Below, piece after piece: positions 30,306-39,132 of a stretch of 64,000 bases of DNA. Made by a program: the position numbers and the translations under genes. The stretch's first letter is position 1. Each line of letters starts with the position of its first letter. This DNA comes from Sphingomonas gilva (GTDB taxonomy: Bacteria; Pseudomonadota; Alphaproteobacteria; Sphingomonadales; Sphingomonadaceae), in assembly GCF_003515075.1 (NCBI RefSeq), contig NZ_QWLV01000007.1, forward strand, positions 124,001 to 188,000, read 5' to 3'. The notes under the pieces are model-generated. The model was not told the DNA's origin, did no database searches, and saw nothing but the letters and a program-made list of their open reading frames with translations.

Positions 30306-31454
30306 ATGACCCGGGTGGTGACGCGGCGCTGGTATCTGGTCCATAAATGGACCAGCCTGGTGTGCACGGCATTCCTGCTGATGCTGTGCGTCACCGGGCT
30401 GCCGCTGATCTTCCATGACGAGATCGATGCGCTGACCGAGACGAGCGACGGCCTGCCGCCGGTGGCCGATGGCAATGTCGCGCCGTCGCTCGACGCCATC
30501 CTCGCCGGCGCGCTGGCCGACCGGCCAGGGCATGTCGGGCTGTTCATGAGCTTCGACGAGGACCGGCCGGTGGTGAACATCACAACGGGGCCCGCGCCCG
30601 ACGCGCCGGGCGCCCAGATGACGCTACGCTCCTACGACATGCGCACCGGCGATCTGGTGGGGGTAATCACCGAGGACGGGGTGATGCACTTCCTGCTGCA
30701 ACTCCACACCGACATGTTCCTGGGGTTGCCCGGCATGTTCTTCCTGGGTGCGATGGGGGCTCTGTTCTTCGCCGCGATCGTATCGGGCGTGGTGCTCTAT
30801 GCGCCGTTCATGCGGCGGCTGGATTTCGGCACGGTGCGCGCCAATCGCAGCCGCCGGATCAAGTGGATCGACTATCACAACCTGCTGGGCATCGTCACCC
30901 TGGCCTGGGCCAGCGTCGTCGGACTGACCGGCGTGATCAACGCGCTGGAGGACCCGATCGTCGGCAGCTGGCGCGCGAGCGAACTGGCCGAGATGACCGG
31001 GCGCTATGCCGGGCAGGCGGCGCCCGCGCCCGGGAAGCTCGCATCGATCGACGGCGCGCTCGCCACCGCGCGCGCCGCCGCGCCGGGCAATTGGGTGCAG
31101 TTCATCGCCTTTCCCGGCGGCGCGTTCAGCAGCGCGCACCATTATGCGGTGTTCATGCAAGGCGACACGCCGCTGACCAAGGGACTGCTCAGGCCGGCGC
31201 TGATCGATGCGTCGACCGGCCGGCTGACCGACATCCGCGCGATGCCCTGGTACGTCCAGGCGCTGTTCCTCAGCCGGCCGCTGCACTTCGGCGATTATGG
31301 CGGACTGCCGCTCAAGATCCTGTGGGCGCTGCTCGACATCTTCACCATCATCGTGCTCGCGTCCGGCCTTTATCTGTGGCTGGGCAAGCGCCGCGCGCCG
31401 CTCGACGCGCGGGTGCGAGAGCTGGAGACCAGCGGGCTGGTGCCGGCCGAATGA
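30306..31454 (+). CDS. PepSY-associated transmembrane protein (putative ferric-siderophore reductase)
   Basis: The 382-residue inner-membrane protein has four helices in the PepSY_TM pattern: WYLVHKWTSLVCTAFLLMLC, GMFFLGAMGALFFAAIVSGV, WIDYHNLLGIVTLAWASVVG and a final ILWALLDIFTIIVLASGLYL. Conserved histidines (VHKW, QLHTD, DYHN, RPLHF) could hold haem. Such proteins accompany TonB siderophore receptors and are thought to reduce iron in the periplasm. Its TGA overlaps the ATG of the next gene (ATGA). Confidence 0.85.
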   Translation: MTRVVTRRWYLVHKWTSLVCTAFLLMLCVTGLPLIFHDEIDALTETSDGLPPVADGNVAPSLDAILAGALADRPGHVGLFMSFDEDRPVVNITTGPAPDAPGAQMTLRSYDMRTGDLVGVITEDGVMHFLLQLHTDMFLGLPGMFFLGAMGALFFAAIVSGVVLYAPFMRRLDFGTVRANRSRRIKWIDYHNLLGIVTLAWASVVGLTGVINALEDPIVGSWRASELAEMTGRYAGQAAPAPGKLASIDGALATARAAAPGNWVQFIAFPGGAFSSAHHYAVFMQGDTPLTKGLLRPALIDASTGRLTDIRAMPWYVQALFLSRPLHFGDYGGLPLKILWALLDIFTIIVLASGLYLWLGKRRAPLDARVRELETSGLVPAE

Positions 31455-31660
31455 GCAGGATGCCGCCCCGCAAGCACCGCCAATCCTTGTGGCGGGTGTT
31501 CGCGATGCCGATCGTGATCGCCGTGCTCAGCGTCATCGGACTGGTCAGCGCATTAACCGGTGAGGGAGTGCGCGACATCCTGTCCTGGCTGACGCTTGGC
31601 GTGCCCGTCGGCGCGGCGGGCTGGGCTTATCATCATCGACAATTCCGGGGGAAATCTTGA
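31451..31660 (+). CDS. Small membrane protein in the PepSY-TonB receptor operon
   Basis: The 69-residue product has a basic N-terminus (MSRMPPRKHRQSLWR) and two hydrophobic helices (MPIVIAVLSVIGLVSALTG; ILSWLTLGVPVGAAGWAY). Both ends overlap neighbours: ATGA with the PepSY gene and TTGA with the receptor. Coupling at both junctions and normal codon use support it as real. Similar small proteins often sit between PepSY and receptor genes in sphingomonads (recalled, not checked). Function unknown. Confidence 0.75.
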   Translation: MSRMPPRKHRQSLWRVFAMPIVIAVLSVIGLVSALTGEGVRDILSWLTLGVPVGAAGWAYHHRQFRGKS

Positions 31661-33813
31661 CCAGCTTCGCCACGCGTCTGCTTGCCGGCGCCGCCGCCAT
31701 CGCGCTCGCCGCCCCTGCCTTCGCGCAGGATGCCGAAAGTGGCGAGGACATCATCGTCACGGCGCAGCGCGAGAACCGCACACAGGTGGAGCGCGGCGGC
31801 AGCGTCGGCGTGCTGGGCGACAAGCCGGCGGAGGACGTGCCCTTCGCGATCAAGAGCTATTCGGAGGCGCTGATCCTCAACCAGCAGCCGCAGACGCTGG
31901 GGCAGGTGCTGGAGAACGACCCTTCGGTGCGGCTGAGCTACGGCTTCGGCAATGCGGCCGAGCTGTTCATCATCCGCGGTTTTCCGCTGTTCGGCGACGA
32001 TATCGCGATCGACGGCCTCTACGGAATCACCCCGCGCCAGCTGATCGCGCCCGAGCTGTACGACAGCGTGCAGGTGCTGAACGGCGCGAGCGCGTTCCTG
32101 AACGGCGCCGCCCCCGGCGGATCGGGCATCGGCGGCAACGTCAACCTGATGCTCAAGCGCGCCGAACGGCCGCTGACGCGGGTCACCGCCAACTTCACCG
32201 AAAGCGGGCATTTCGGCGGAGCGTTCGACGTCGCGCGGCGCTTCGGCGGCGGCGCTTTCGGCATCCGGGTGAACGGCGCCTACCGCGCCGGCGACGTATC
32301 GGTGGACGACGAATTCCGCCGCACCGCAGTGATCGGCGCGGGGCTCGACTGGCGCGGAAGCCGCGCGCGCCTCTCGCTGGACGTCGCCTATCAGCGCGTC
32401 GAGGTCGACCGGCTGCGGCCCAAGGTGACGATCGGCGCGGGGCTGACAGAGGTGCCGGCGCCCCCGCCCGCGGGCACCAACTACGCCCAGCCCTGGACCT
32501 TCACCGAGCTGACCGACCTGTTCGGCGTGGTGCGCGGCGAATACGACCTGTCCGACAACGCGATGGTCTATGCCGCGTTCGGCGCGCGCGACGGGTCAGA
32601 GGACGGCATCTATAGCGGCGTGGAAGTGGTCAATGCGACGACGGGTGCCGCGACAGGCAGCGCGCTGTTCGTGCCGCGCACCGACAACAACGAGGCCGCG
32701 CAGGCAGGCTTGCGGGTAAAGCTGGCGGGCGGCGGCATCAGCCACGAGATCAATTTCGGCGGGTCGCTGATCCGCCAGGTCAACCGCAACGCCTACGACT
32801 TCCTCGGCGGCTTCGACGGGTTTGCGACCAATCTATATGATACGCCGGCGATGCCGCTGCCGCCGACCGGTTTCGTCGGCGGCGATCTCGACGATCCGTT
32901 CGCGGTCGGCCGCGTGCGGCTAGGCAGCGCGTTCGCCTCGGACACGATCGGCATCCTCGGCGATCATGTGCTTTTGACCGGCGGCCTGCGGCTGCAGGCG
33001 ATCAATGTGAAGAGCTATCTCTACAGCGACGGATCGCTCGACACCGAGTATCGCGAGAATGCGGCGAGCCCCGTCGTTGGGCTGGTGGTCAAGCCGGCGG
33101 AAGGCCTGTCGCTCTACGCCAACCGCATCGAGGGCCTGGCGCAGGGGCCGACCGCGCCGATCGATCCGCTGCTGGTCAATTCGGGCGAGGTGTTCGCGCC
33201 GTTCGTATCGGCGCAGTATGAGGTGGGCGGAAAGCTGGCGCTGGGGCGGTTCAACGCCAGCCTGGCGCTCTATCAGACCAGGCAGCCGAGCAGCTTCACC
33301 CGGCCGGTCGACGCGTCCGATCCCGACGGGCCGCGCGTCTTCGTGGTCGAGGGCGAGCAGCGCAATCGCGGGATCGAGCTGGCGCTGGACGGCGAGCTGG
33401 CGCGCGGGCTGCGCTTCATCGGCGGCGCGTCGATCACCGAGGCGAAGCTGACCAACACCGGCGGCGCCGCGAACGAGGGCAACAGCGCGGTCGGGGTGCC
33501 CGACTATACGATCAACGCCCATGTCGAATGGGACCTGCCGTTCGTCCCCGGCGCGACGTTGACCGGACGGGTGGTCGACACCGGCGCGCAGTGGGTGGAT
33601 GCGGCGAACACGCTGGAGATTCCCGGCTGGACGCGCTTCGATCTGGGCGCGCGCTATGTCGTCGCGGTGGCGGAACGCCCGCTGACATTGAGGCTGACGG
33701 TCGATAACGTCACGAACGAAAGCTATTGGCAATCGGCTTATGACAGCTTCTCGCCGAGCGTGCTGCAGGGGGCGCCGCGGACGGTGAAGCTGTCGGCCTC
33801 GATCGAGCTTTAG
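31657..33813 (+). CDS. TonB-dependent siderophore receptor
   Basis: The 718-residue outer-membrane receptor starts at a TTG that overlaps the previous stop. It has a signal peptide (LLAGAAAIALAAPAFAQ), a TonB-box-like EDIIVTAQR, a plug domain with FIIRGFPLFGDDIAIDGLYG and LNGASAFLNGAAPGGSGIGG, then beta-barrel repeats ending in the aromatic-poor but typical TVKLSASIEL. Plug features and PepSY context point to ferric siderophore uptake (FhuA/FiuA/FoxA branch). The divergent MFS exporter may handle the matching siderophore. No Fur box was recognised upstream. Confidence 0.9.
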   Translation: MTSFATRLLAGAAAIALAAPAFAQDAESGEDIIVTAQRENRTQVERGGSVGVLGDKPAEDVPFAIKSYSEALILNQQPQTLGQVLENDPSVRLSYGFGNAAELFIIRGFPLFGDDIAIDGLYGITPRQLIAPELYDSVQVLNGASAFLNGAAPGGSGIGGNVNLMLKRAERPLTRVTANFTESGHFGGAFDVARRFGGGAFGIRVNGAYRAGDVSVDDEFRRTAVIGAGLDWRGSRARLSLDVAYQRVEVDRLRPKVTIGAGLTEVPAPPPAGTNYAQPWTFTELTDLFGVVRGEYDLSDNAMVYAAFGARDGSEDGIYSGVEVVNATTGAATGSALFVPRTDNNEAAQAGLRVKLAGGGISHEINFGGSLIRQVNRNAYDFLGGFDGFATNLYDTPAMPLPPTGFVGGDLDDPFAVGRVRLGSAFASDTIGILGDHVLLTGGLRLQAINVKSYLYSDGSLDTEYRENAASPVVGLVVKPAEGLSLYANRIEGLAQGPTAPIDPLLVNSGEVFAPFVSAQYEVGGKLALGRFNASLALYQTRQPSSFTRPVDASDPDGPRVFVVEGEQRNRGIELALDGELARGLRFIGGASITEAKLTNTGGAANEGNSAVGVPDYTINAHVEWDLPFVPGATLTGRVVDTGAQWVDAANTLEIPGWTRFDLGARYVVAVAERPLTLRLTVDNVTNESYWQSAYDSFSPSVLQGAPRTVKLSASIEL

Positions 33814-33820
33814 AAGGCGA

Positions 33821-33848
33821 GGGGCCGGGCAATGTTTCGCCCGGCCCC
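33821..33848 (+). terminator. Hairpin after the TonB receptor
   Basis: GGGGCCGGGC pairs with GCCCGGCCCC around an eight-base loop, eight bases after the stop codon. There is only a weak T-run after it, so termination efficiency is uncertain. Confidence 0.6.
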
Positions 33849-33992
33849 GGGCTTTGTGCGCCCGGTGAGAGCGCCTGGTTCAGCTATTCTCAGGCCGCAG
33901 CCGCCGCGAGCAAAGCTCGCGCCGGCGGACGGGCTTTGCCCGCTGGCCGGGCTTGCGCTGATCGCGCGGTCGTGGCCGCGCGGCGCTGCGCC

Positions 33993-34428
33993 CTAGGGTC
34001 CAAACCCAATTAGGACAGGGATCGTGATCGCCCGGAGAGGATGGCCGGGCCGCCATGTCCCCCGGACATGGCTGAAGCTGCCGGGGGCAGCTTCACCCGA
34101 CCATCTGGCAAGGAGCGCGGCGCAGACGCGTAGCTGGTGCTACGCGCAAGCAAGCGACGGATGTGCAGGCCGCCGTGTCCCCCGGACACGGCTGGAACGA
34201 TGCGGGGCATCGTTCCACCTGCACATCCAGCGGGCCTCTCCGGGCGACCGCCTCGGCGGCGGGCGGCTTTTGGCGCACAGCGGCGTCGGGGCTCCCCGCA
34301 AAGTATTACTTTGCGGGGGCCCGGCCGCGCGTCGGTCACGATGCTTCAGCATCGCTCCCTCCTTGCTCCTAGCCGTGCGCCAAAATCCGCTCCGTCACGA
34401 CCCTGTCCTAATTGGGTTTGGACCCTAG
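33993..34428. repeat. 436-bp multibranch palindromic element with two covarying three-way-junction modules
   Basis: Outer arms 33993-34020 and 34401-34428 are perfect 28-bp complements. Inside, 34029-34040 pairs with 34235-34246, and 34268-34278 pairs with 34375-34385. The first inner branch holds two modules. Module 1 (34041-34104) and module 2 (34159-34228) share one plan: outer stem, CC linker, a 9-bp hairpin with CCC loop, then at once a 10-11 bp hairpin with GGG loop, then closure. Hairpin 1 differs by a compensatory pair (A-T to G-C). The second branch holds CCCCGCAAAGT-ATT-ACTTTGCGGGG (34294-34318). The right arm overlaps the eipA stop codon. Nothing in it looks coding. Confidence 0.85.
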
Positions 34429-35261
34429 AACGGCAGCCACTTCTGCTTTTCGGAGAACTTCATGTAGCCGACGTTGGCGCCCAGCCGCCAGCCGACGCCC
34501 ATGCGGATCGGGATCAGCACGGTGTCGCCGCTGCGCATGTACGACGCGGCGAACCCGCCGACGAAATAGACGCGGCCTTCCGCCGCCGGGAACCGCTTGT
34601 AGAGTTCCTGGCTGTCGTAGAGGTTGTAGACCAGCACGAAGGTCTTGTTGGCGTCGCCGCCCACGTCGAAGCCGACCGACGGTCCCGTCCAATAGACCGG
34701 GCGCTGGCCCTCGATCTTGTGGAACATCGTGCCCGAGCCGTAGCGCAGGCCGACGACGAACGCGCCCGACGCCTCCTGCCCGGCGATATAGGCGTTGGGC
34801 TCGCCCTGATCGCTCAGGATATCCTCGATGATGCCGGCCAGCCCCTCGGCGCCCTTGCCGAACACGCCTTCGGCGGCGTTGATCAGATCGTCACGCTTGT
34901 AGGTATTGGCGTCGGCGGTGGCGGTGTATTGGCCGTCGATCGACGGCTGGGGCAGCGTGCTGCCGGGCGCGGGCGGCACCGTGACCGCCTGCTCCTGCTG
35001 CTGCTCATATGGCTGCTGTTCTTGCTGTTGCTGCGCCTGCTGATCCTGCGGCACCACGGGATCGGCGGGCACGGCGGGATCGTCATAGGTGTAGCTGGGC
35101 GGGTTCTGGTTCTGCGTTTCCGCCTGCGGATCGTAACCGGGCGCCAGATCGGCGTCGATCGCCTCGTTGGGATCGATCTCGCGGATCTGCGCGGCGAGCG
35201 GCGTTGCGCCCATCAGCAGCAGCGCGGCGGCGGCGATGGACAGGCGTAGGTGACGTAACAT
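34425..35261 (-). CDS. eipA: DUF1134 envelope protein (EipA-like)
   Basis: The 278-residue product has a signal peptide (LSIAAAALLLMGATPLAAQ), then a low-complexity Q/P-rich linker (QQAQQQQEQQPYEQQQEQ) and a C-terminal DUF1134 domain from about residue 125: NAAEGVFGKGAEGLAGIIED, YRYGSG-like GLRYGSGTMFHKIEGQ, GPSVGFDVGGDANKTFVLVY. In Brucella, EipA is a periplasmic beta-barrel-like protein needed for envelope integrity and virulence. The stop codon lies inside the right arm of the large palindrome, which probably serves as its terminator. Confidence 0.85.
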   Translation of the reverse strand: MLRHLRLSIAAAALLLMGATPLAAQIREIDPNEAIDADLAPGYDPQAETQNQNPPSYTYDDPAVPADPVVPQDQQAQQQQEQQPYEQQQEQAVTVPPAPGSTLPQPSIDGQYTATADANTYKRDDLINAAEGVFGKGAEGLAGIIEDILSDQGEPNAYIAGQEASGAFVVGLRYGSGTMFHKIEGQRPVYWTGPSVGFDVGGDANKTFVLVYNLYDSQELYKRFPAAEGRVYFVGGFAASYMRSGDTVLIPIRMGVGWRLGANVGYMKFSEKQKWLPF

Positions 35262-35465
35262 CGCTGAATAACCCCCCGGGGATGCGACCCAATTGGGGTG
35301 ATTAACGCAGATCGCGCCTGCACCGGCAATGAACGGGGGCAGGGCGCGCGACGAGCCGAATCCGATTCGCGCCAGAGCGAGTCCCGCTGCGCGGCCGAAT
35401 GCGCCAAACTGGCCGTTGACCGTCCGGCCCGCCCCCCGCTATAGCCCGCGGCCTGCTGGCCATCC

Positions 35466-35555
<90 letters not shown>

Positions 35556-35720
35556 GGACCCCTTCCGCAGGGGTCCGTAGAAGTCCACCGAGATTGACGT
35601 TTCCCCTGAAAACTGACGCTTAGCGGGTCAGATCGACCACAGCCGTCCGCACGCCTCCGTCCTTGGCGTGGTCTCGGCGCGTGGTACCGGCATGGAAAAA
35701 CGTGGTATCGGAGACAGACC

Positions 35721-37061
35721 TTGCTGAACGACGCAAAAGTGCGGTCCGCTAAGCCGCAAGCCAAACCCTACAAGCTCACAGACAGTCATCGACTTTATCT
35801 GCTGGTTTCCCCGAGCGGCGGAAAGCTCTGGCGATGGGGCTTCGCCTATGACGGCAAGCAGAAGACGATGGCGCTCGGCATTTATCCGATGGTCAGCCTC
35901 CTCGACGCGCGCGCCAAGCGGGACGAAGCCCGAGCCCTGCTCGACCAAGGCAAGGACCCAACGGTGGTTAAGAAACTCAGGATTGAAGCCAACATCGAGG
36001 CGGGTCGCAACACGTTCGAACGCGTCGCGCGCGAATGGCATAAGACGTACAAGGCGCAGTGGGCGGCCGTACATGCCGACGACGTGCTGCGTAGTCTGGA
36101 GCGTGACGCATTTCCCGGCATCGGAGCGCTGCCCATTTCCGAGCTGACGCCGCCGAAGATTCTCGAAGTTCTCAGGGCGATCGAAGACCGCGGGTCGATC
36201 GAAACTGCCAAGCGCGTGCGCCAGCGGATTTCGGCAGTCTTTGTGTACGCGATCGCCCAAGGTATGGCGCAGACCGATCCGGCCGAGAAGCTGGGCGCGG
36301 TGCTTAAGCCGCTTCGACGGGGAAGGCAGCCGGCGATCACGGATCTCGCGCGGCTCCGGCAGATGATCAAGGATGCGGAGGAGGACTATGCTCGGCCTGT
36401 CACCCGCCTCGCGCTCCGATTTCTTGCGCTCACCGCGGTCCGCCCCAACGAGCTGCGCGGTGCCCGATGGGACGAGTTCGGAGAACTGAATGGACCGAGG
36501 GCTCTTTGGTGCATTCCTGCCGCTCGGATGAAGGGCAACCTCGATCGGAAAGAAGAGCTAGGTGGCGATCACCTCGTCCCGCTCACAAGTCAGGCTGTCA
36601 CCGTGCTTCGCGCACTGTGGCCGCTGACTGGCGGTTGTGAGCTCTTGTTTCCGAGCAACAGGCATGCCCACCGGCCTATGAGCGAGAACGCCATTGGCTA
36701 TCTACTCAATCGTGCAGGTTACCATGGTCATCACGTACCGCACGGGTTTCGAGCGACATTTTCGACGATCATGAACGAGTGGGCTGAACGAGAGGGCAAG
36801 GAGCATGATCGCAAGATCATTGATCTCATGCTTGCTCATGTTCCCAAGGAGAAGGTCGAAGGAGCCTATAATCGCGCCGCCTACATGCCACGGCGTCGAG
36901 AACTGGCGCAGGTTTGGGCCGACATGGTTTCGAAGGGGCTACCCGCGCCTGTCGTCCTTGTTGAGCGGCCGTCGAAGCCAATCGGCGACCATTCCCGGCG
37001 ACGGCTGCCCCGGGCTGTGCCGGCCGATTTCAGGTTTCCCGAGAGATCAAAGGCTGCTTAG
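35721..37061 (+). CDS. Tyrosine recombinase (P4-type integrase)
   Basis: The 446-residue product starts at TTG with DUF4102-type N-terminus (MLNDAKVRSAKPQAKPYKLT; YLLVSPSGGKLWRW), then a SAM-like domain and the catalytic domain. Catalytic residues visible are Arg241 in AVRPNELRGARWDEF, His341-x2-Arg344 in HGFRATF, and the nucleophile Tyr383 in EGAYNRAAYMPRRR. It should integrate and, with a directionality factor, excise the island at tRNA-Ser. The AlpA-like HTH at 54401 is one candidate factor. The gene looks intact. Confidence 0.95.
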   Translation: MLNDAKVRSAKPQAKPYKLTDSHRLYLLVSPSGGKLWRWGFAYDGKQKTMALGIYPMVSLLDARAKRDEARALLDQGKDPTVVKKLRIEANIEAGRNTFERVAREWHKTYKAQWAAVHADDVLRSLERDAFPGIGALPISELTPPKILEVLRAIEDRGSIETAKRVRQRISAVFVYAIAQGMAQTDPAEKLGAVLKPLRRGRQPAITDLARLRQMIKDAEEDYARPVTRLALRFLALTAVRPNELRGARWDEFGELNGPRALWCIPAARMKGNLDRKEELGGDHLVPLTSQAVTVLRALWPLTGGCELLFPSNRHAHRPMSENAIGYLLNRAGYHGHHVPHGFRATFSTIMNEWAEREGKEHDRKIIDLMLAHVPKEKVEGAYNRAAYMPRRRELAQVWADMVSKGLPAPVVLVERPSKPIGDHSRRRLPRAVPADFRFPERSKAA

Positions 37062-37132
37062 CCACTACCGGCCACTATTCGATCGGAAACAGCCCGCCGC
37101 TTCTTCCGGGACCGAAAAACGACGGGACGCGC

Positions 37133-37783
37133 TTAAGAGCGTCGCCTTCTACGTCGGACTATGGCAACCGGATTATCCTCGGCCGCCTCGCCGGCGCCAA
37201 GCGCCAGTTCCTCCTGTGCCGACGCCTTGGCTTTTTTGCGATCCGCCGATGCTTTCGTGCGAGCCGCCCTAATCGCCGAAGCCCGCGCGAGATCGAGTTC
37301 CCGTTCGTCCGCATAGAGGAGCTCGCCGTTGTCGATCACGAATTGGAGCGGCACCTTGGGATTGTTGATGTCCTTTTGGCTCCCCAGCCACTTCTGCTCC
37401 CAGGCCGAAAAGTATACTTCGAGCTTCTCGGCCGGCATGAAATAGGCCCGTCGCATCTCGATCCCTTCGTAGATCGCGAATACCCAGCAAACCTGCCGGT
37501 ACTTATTGATAATGGGCACGTTGATGTGATGGTTGGTGGAGAAGCCGGCGGTCAGCCAGATATTGACGCTTTTGAGCTCATATTCGCGACCTTCGACATC
37601 GACCGCGTCGTTCCCCTCGCGACCAGGAATGCCCTGGAGATTGAGGGCCAGCAGCATTTGCAGAATCTTGCCGCCATTGTCCTGGAAGATGTCGTCGATG
37701 CCGTGTTCGCTCGCCAGAGCCTGGAATTCTCGGACGGCGGGCATTAGCCGCTCCAGCTTTTCCCAGTCCGAGTGTCGCGCCAT
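37133..37783 (-). CDS. PvuII-like type II restriction endonuclease
   Basis: The 216-residue product closely matches my recall of R.PvuII: HGIDDIFQDNGGK, PGREGNDAVD, EYELKSVNIWLTAGFST, KYRQVCWVFAIY and KDINNPKVP. The catalytic set corresponds to Asp59, Glu69 and Lys71, with His-His near 85. PvuII cuts CAG^CTG leaving blunt ends; the same site is expected here. It is about 60 residues longer than R.PvuII, with a basic C-terminal tail (RKKAKASAQEELA, VRRRRRRS). Its ATG overlaps the C-protein stop (TGATG), so R follows C in translation. Confidence 0.93.
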   Translation of the reverse strand: MARHSDWEKLERLMPAVREFQALASEHGIDDIFQDNGGKILQMLLALNLQGIPGREGNDAVDVEGREYELKSVNIWLTAGFSTNHHINVPIINKYRQVCWVFAIYEGIEMRRAYFMPAEKLEVYFSAWEQKWLGSQKDINNPKVPLQFVIDNGELLYADERELDLARASAIRAARTKASADRKKAKASAQEELALGAGEAAEDNPVAIVRRRRRRS

Positions 37784-38004
37784 CAGGAGACCAGTTCGGC
37801 GATGCCGACGCCAAGCGCCCTGGATAATTTCTCGAGGTTGTCGATTCCGACGTTACGCTCGCAGCGCTCTACCCCGCCGAGATAATTGCGATGCATGCCC
37901 GCCAGGTCGGCCAGCGCCTCCTGGCTCAGCGATCGCTCGGCGCGCAGCTTTCGCAGGTTGCGGGCGAGGACAACTCGTGCACTATCGGGATCGTCACTTA
38001 TCAC
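37783..38004 (-). CDS. Restriction-modification controller (C) protein, XRE HTH
   Basis: The 73-residue helix-turn-helix protein ([40 protein letters not shown]) matches C proteins of type II systems. These activate their own and the R gene after a delay, so the host is methylated first. It starts at GTG with no ribosome site, consistent with the leaderless mRNAs known for several C genes. A C-box-like operator lies 21-50 bases upstream, shared with the divergent M gene. Confidence 0.9.
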   Translation of the reverse strand: MISDDPDSARVVLARNLRKLRAERSLSQEALADLAGMHRNYLGGVERCERNVGIDNLEKLSRALGVGIAELVS

Positions 38005-38024
38005 GCAGATCAGCGTTGAACGGC

Positions 38025-38054
38025 GACCACTATGAGTCTACACACTATAGGTGT
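38025..38054. promoter_or_regulatory. C-box operator of the PvuII-like system
   Basis: Two related half-operators, GACCACTATGAGTC and CACACTATAGGTGTG, sit between the divergent C and M genes. Known C boxes contain paired GACT/AGTC arms around TATA-like spacers, and this fits. On the minus strand CTATAGT could serve as a -10 element for C-R. The ATG proposed for M at 38032 lies inside the operator. Confidence 0.65.
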
Positions 38055-39081
38055 GATCGGGAGTTTGTCGTTGAAGATTGACGCGTTATCCGGGCTGGAG
38101 CCAGCCTACGCCACCAAGAGCGGTTCGGCCTTTTGCGGCGACTCCCGCGAGCTGCTGAAGTGCCTGCCCGACGAGAGCCTGGACCTGGTGATGACTTCGC
38201 CGCCGTTCGCGCTCCAGAGGCAGAAAGCCTATGGCAACCGCGACCAGGCCGAGTATCTCGACTGGCTGATGGACTTCGCCTCGCTGGTCTACGTGAAGCT
38301 CAAGCCGACCGGCAGCTTCGTGATGGACGTCGGCGGCGCCTACCAGAAGGGCGTGCCCGCGCGCAGCCTCTATCATCTGCGGCTGCCGCTCCGTTTCTGC
38401 GACGAGGTCGGCTTCTTCCTCGCCGAGGATTTCTACTGGTACAATCCGGCGAAGCTGCCGAGCCCGATCGAGTGGGTCAATAAGCGCAAAATCCGCACGA
38501 AGGATTCGGTAAACAACCTCTGGTGGTTCTCGAAAACTGAGTGGCCGAAGGCCGACGTGCGTAAGGTGCTCGTCCCTTACTCGGATCGGATGATGAAGCT
38601 GATTGAGGACCCGGAGAAATTCTACACTCCGAAGGTACGCCCTTCGGGTCATGATATCGGCGCTGGCTTCGGCAAGGACAATGGCGGCGCGATCCCGTCG
38701 AACCTGCTGCAGATCCCCAACACCGAGTCGAATGGCGGCTATGTTGCGGGATGCAAGCTGGTCGGTGCGGACCGTCATCCGGCACGCTTCCCGGCCAAAC
38801 TGCCGGAATTCTTCATCCGCTTCCTCACCGATCCCGGTGATACGGTGCTGGATATCTTCGCGGGTTCGAACACGACCGGCGCCGTCGCCGAAGTCGAGGG
38901 CCGTCACTGGCTCGCCTTCGAGGAACGGCTCGACTATCTCGCGGCGAGTGTCTTCCGCTTCCTGCCCAAGACGACGGCCGCCGATCGGATGCGGGACGCC
39001 CATGATCGGGTGGCCGCCGGTGAGACCGTGGATTTGCGAGAGTATCTCCCGCAGACGGAAATGTTCGAGGCCGCCGAGTAG
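38032..39081 (+). CDS. PvuII-like DNA (cytosine-N4) methyltransferase
   Basis: The product of up to 349 residues matches M.PvuII segments: [20 protein letters not shown] with the TSPPF catalytic motif at 55-59, [37 protein letters not shown], and the C-terminal SAM motif [15 protein letters not shown] before the SAM motif is the beta-class order seen in N4-cytosine enzymes. It protects CAGCTG from the cognate nuclease. The first codons overlap the C-box; TTG 38071 has a GGGAG eight bases before it and may be the true start. Confidence 0.93.
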   Translation: MSLHTIGVIGSLSLKIDALSGLEPAYATKSGSAFCGDSRELLKCLPDESLDLVMTSPPFALQRQKAYGNRDQAEYLDWLMDFASLVYVKLKPTGSFVMDVGGAYQKGVPARSLYHLRLPLRFCDEVGFFLAEDFYWYNPAKLPSPIEWVNKRKIRTKDSVNNLWWFSKTEWPKADVRKVLVPYSDRMMKLIEDPEKFYTPKVRPSGHDIGAGFGKDNGGAIPSNLLQIPNTESNGGYVAGCKLVGADRHPARFPAKLPEFFIRFLTDPGDTVLDIFAGSNTTGAVAEVEGRHWLAFEERLDYLAASVFRFLPKTTAADRMRDAHDRVAAGETVDLREYLPQTEMFEAAE

Positions 39082-39132
39082 CCGGCCGCGCGACTAATCA
39101 ATTGCTCCCGAGCCGATCACAGTGCGGCGGCT

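Noticed and set aside
34041..34228. Repeated GGCCGCC-TGTCCCCCGGACA units as a CRISPR array
   Set aside because: Only two units, each self-complementary, with unlike spacing and no cas genes nearby. They fit better as structured modules of one palindrome.
34010..34428. Several overlapping short open frames on both strands
   Set aside because: They follow from the lack of stops in GC-rich palindromic DNA and have no start signals or family resemblance.
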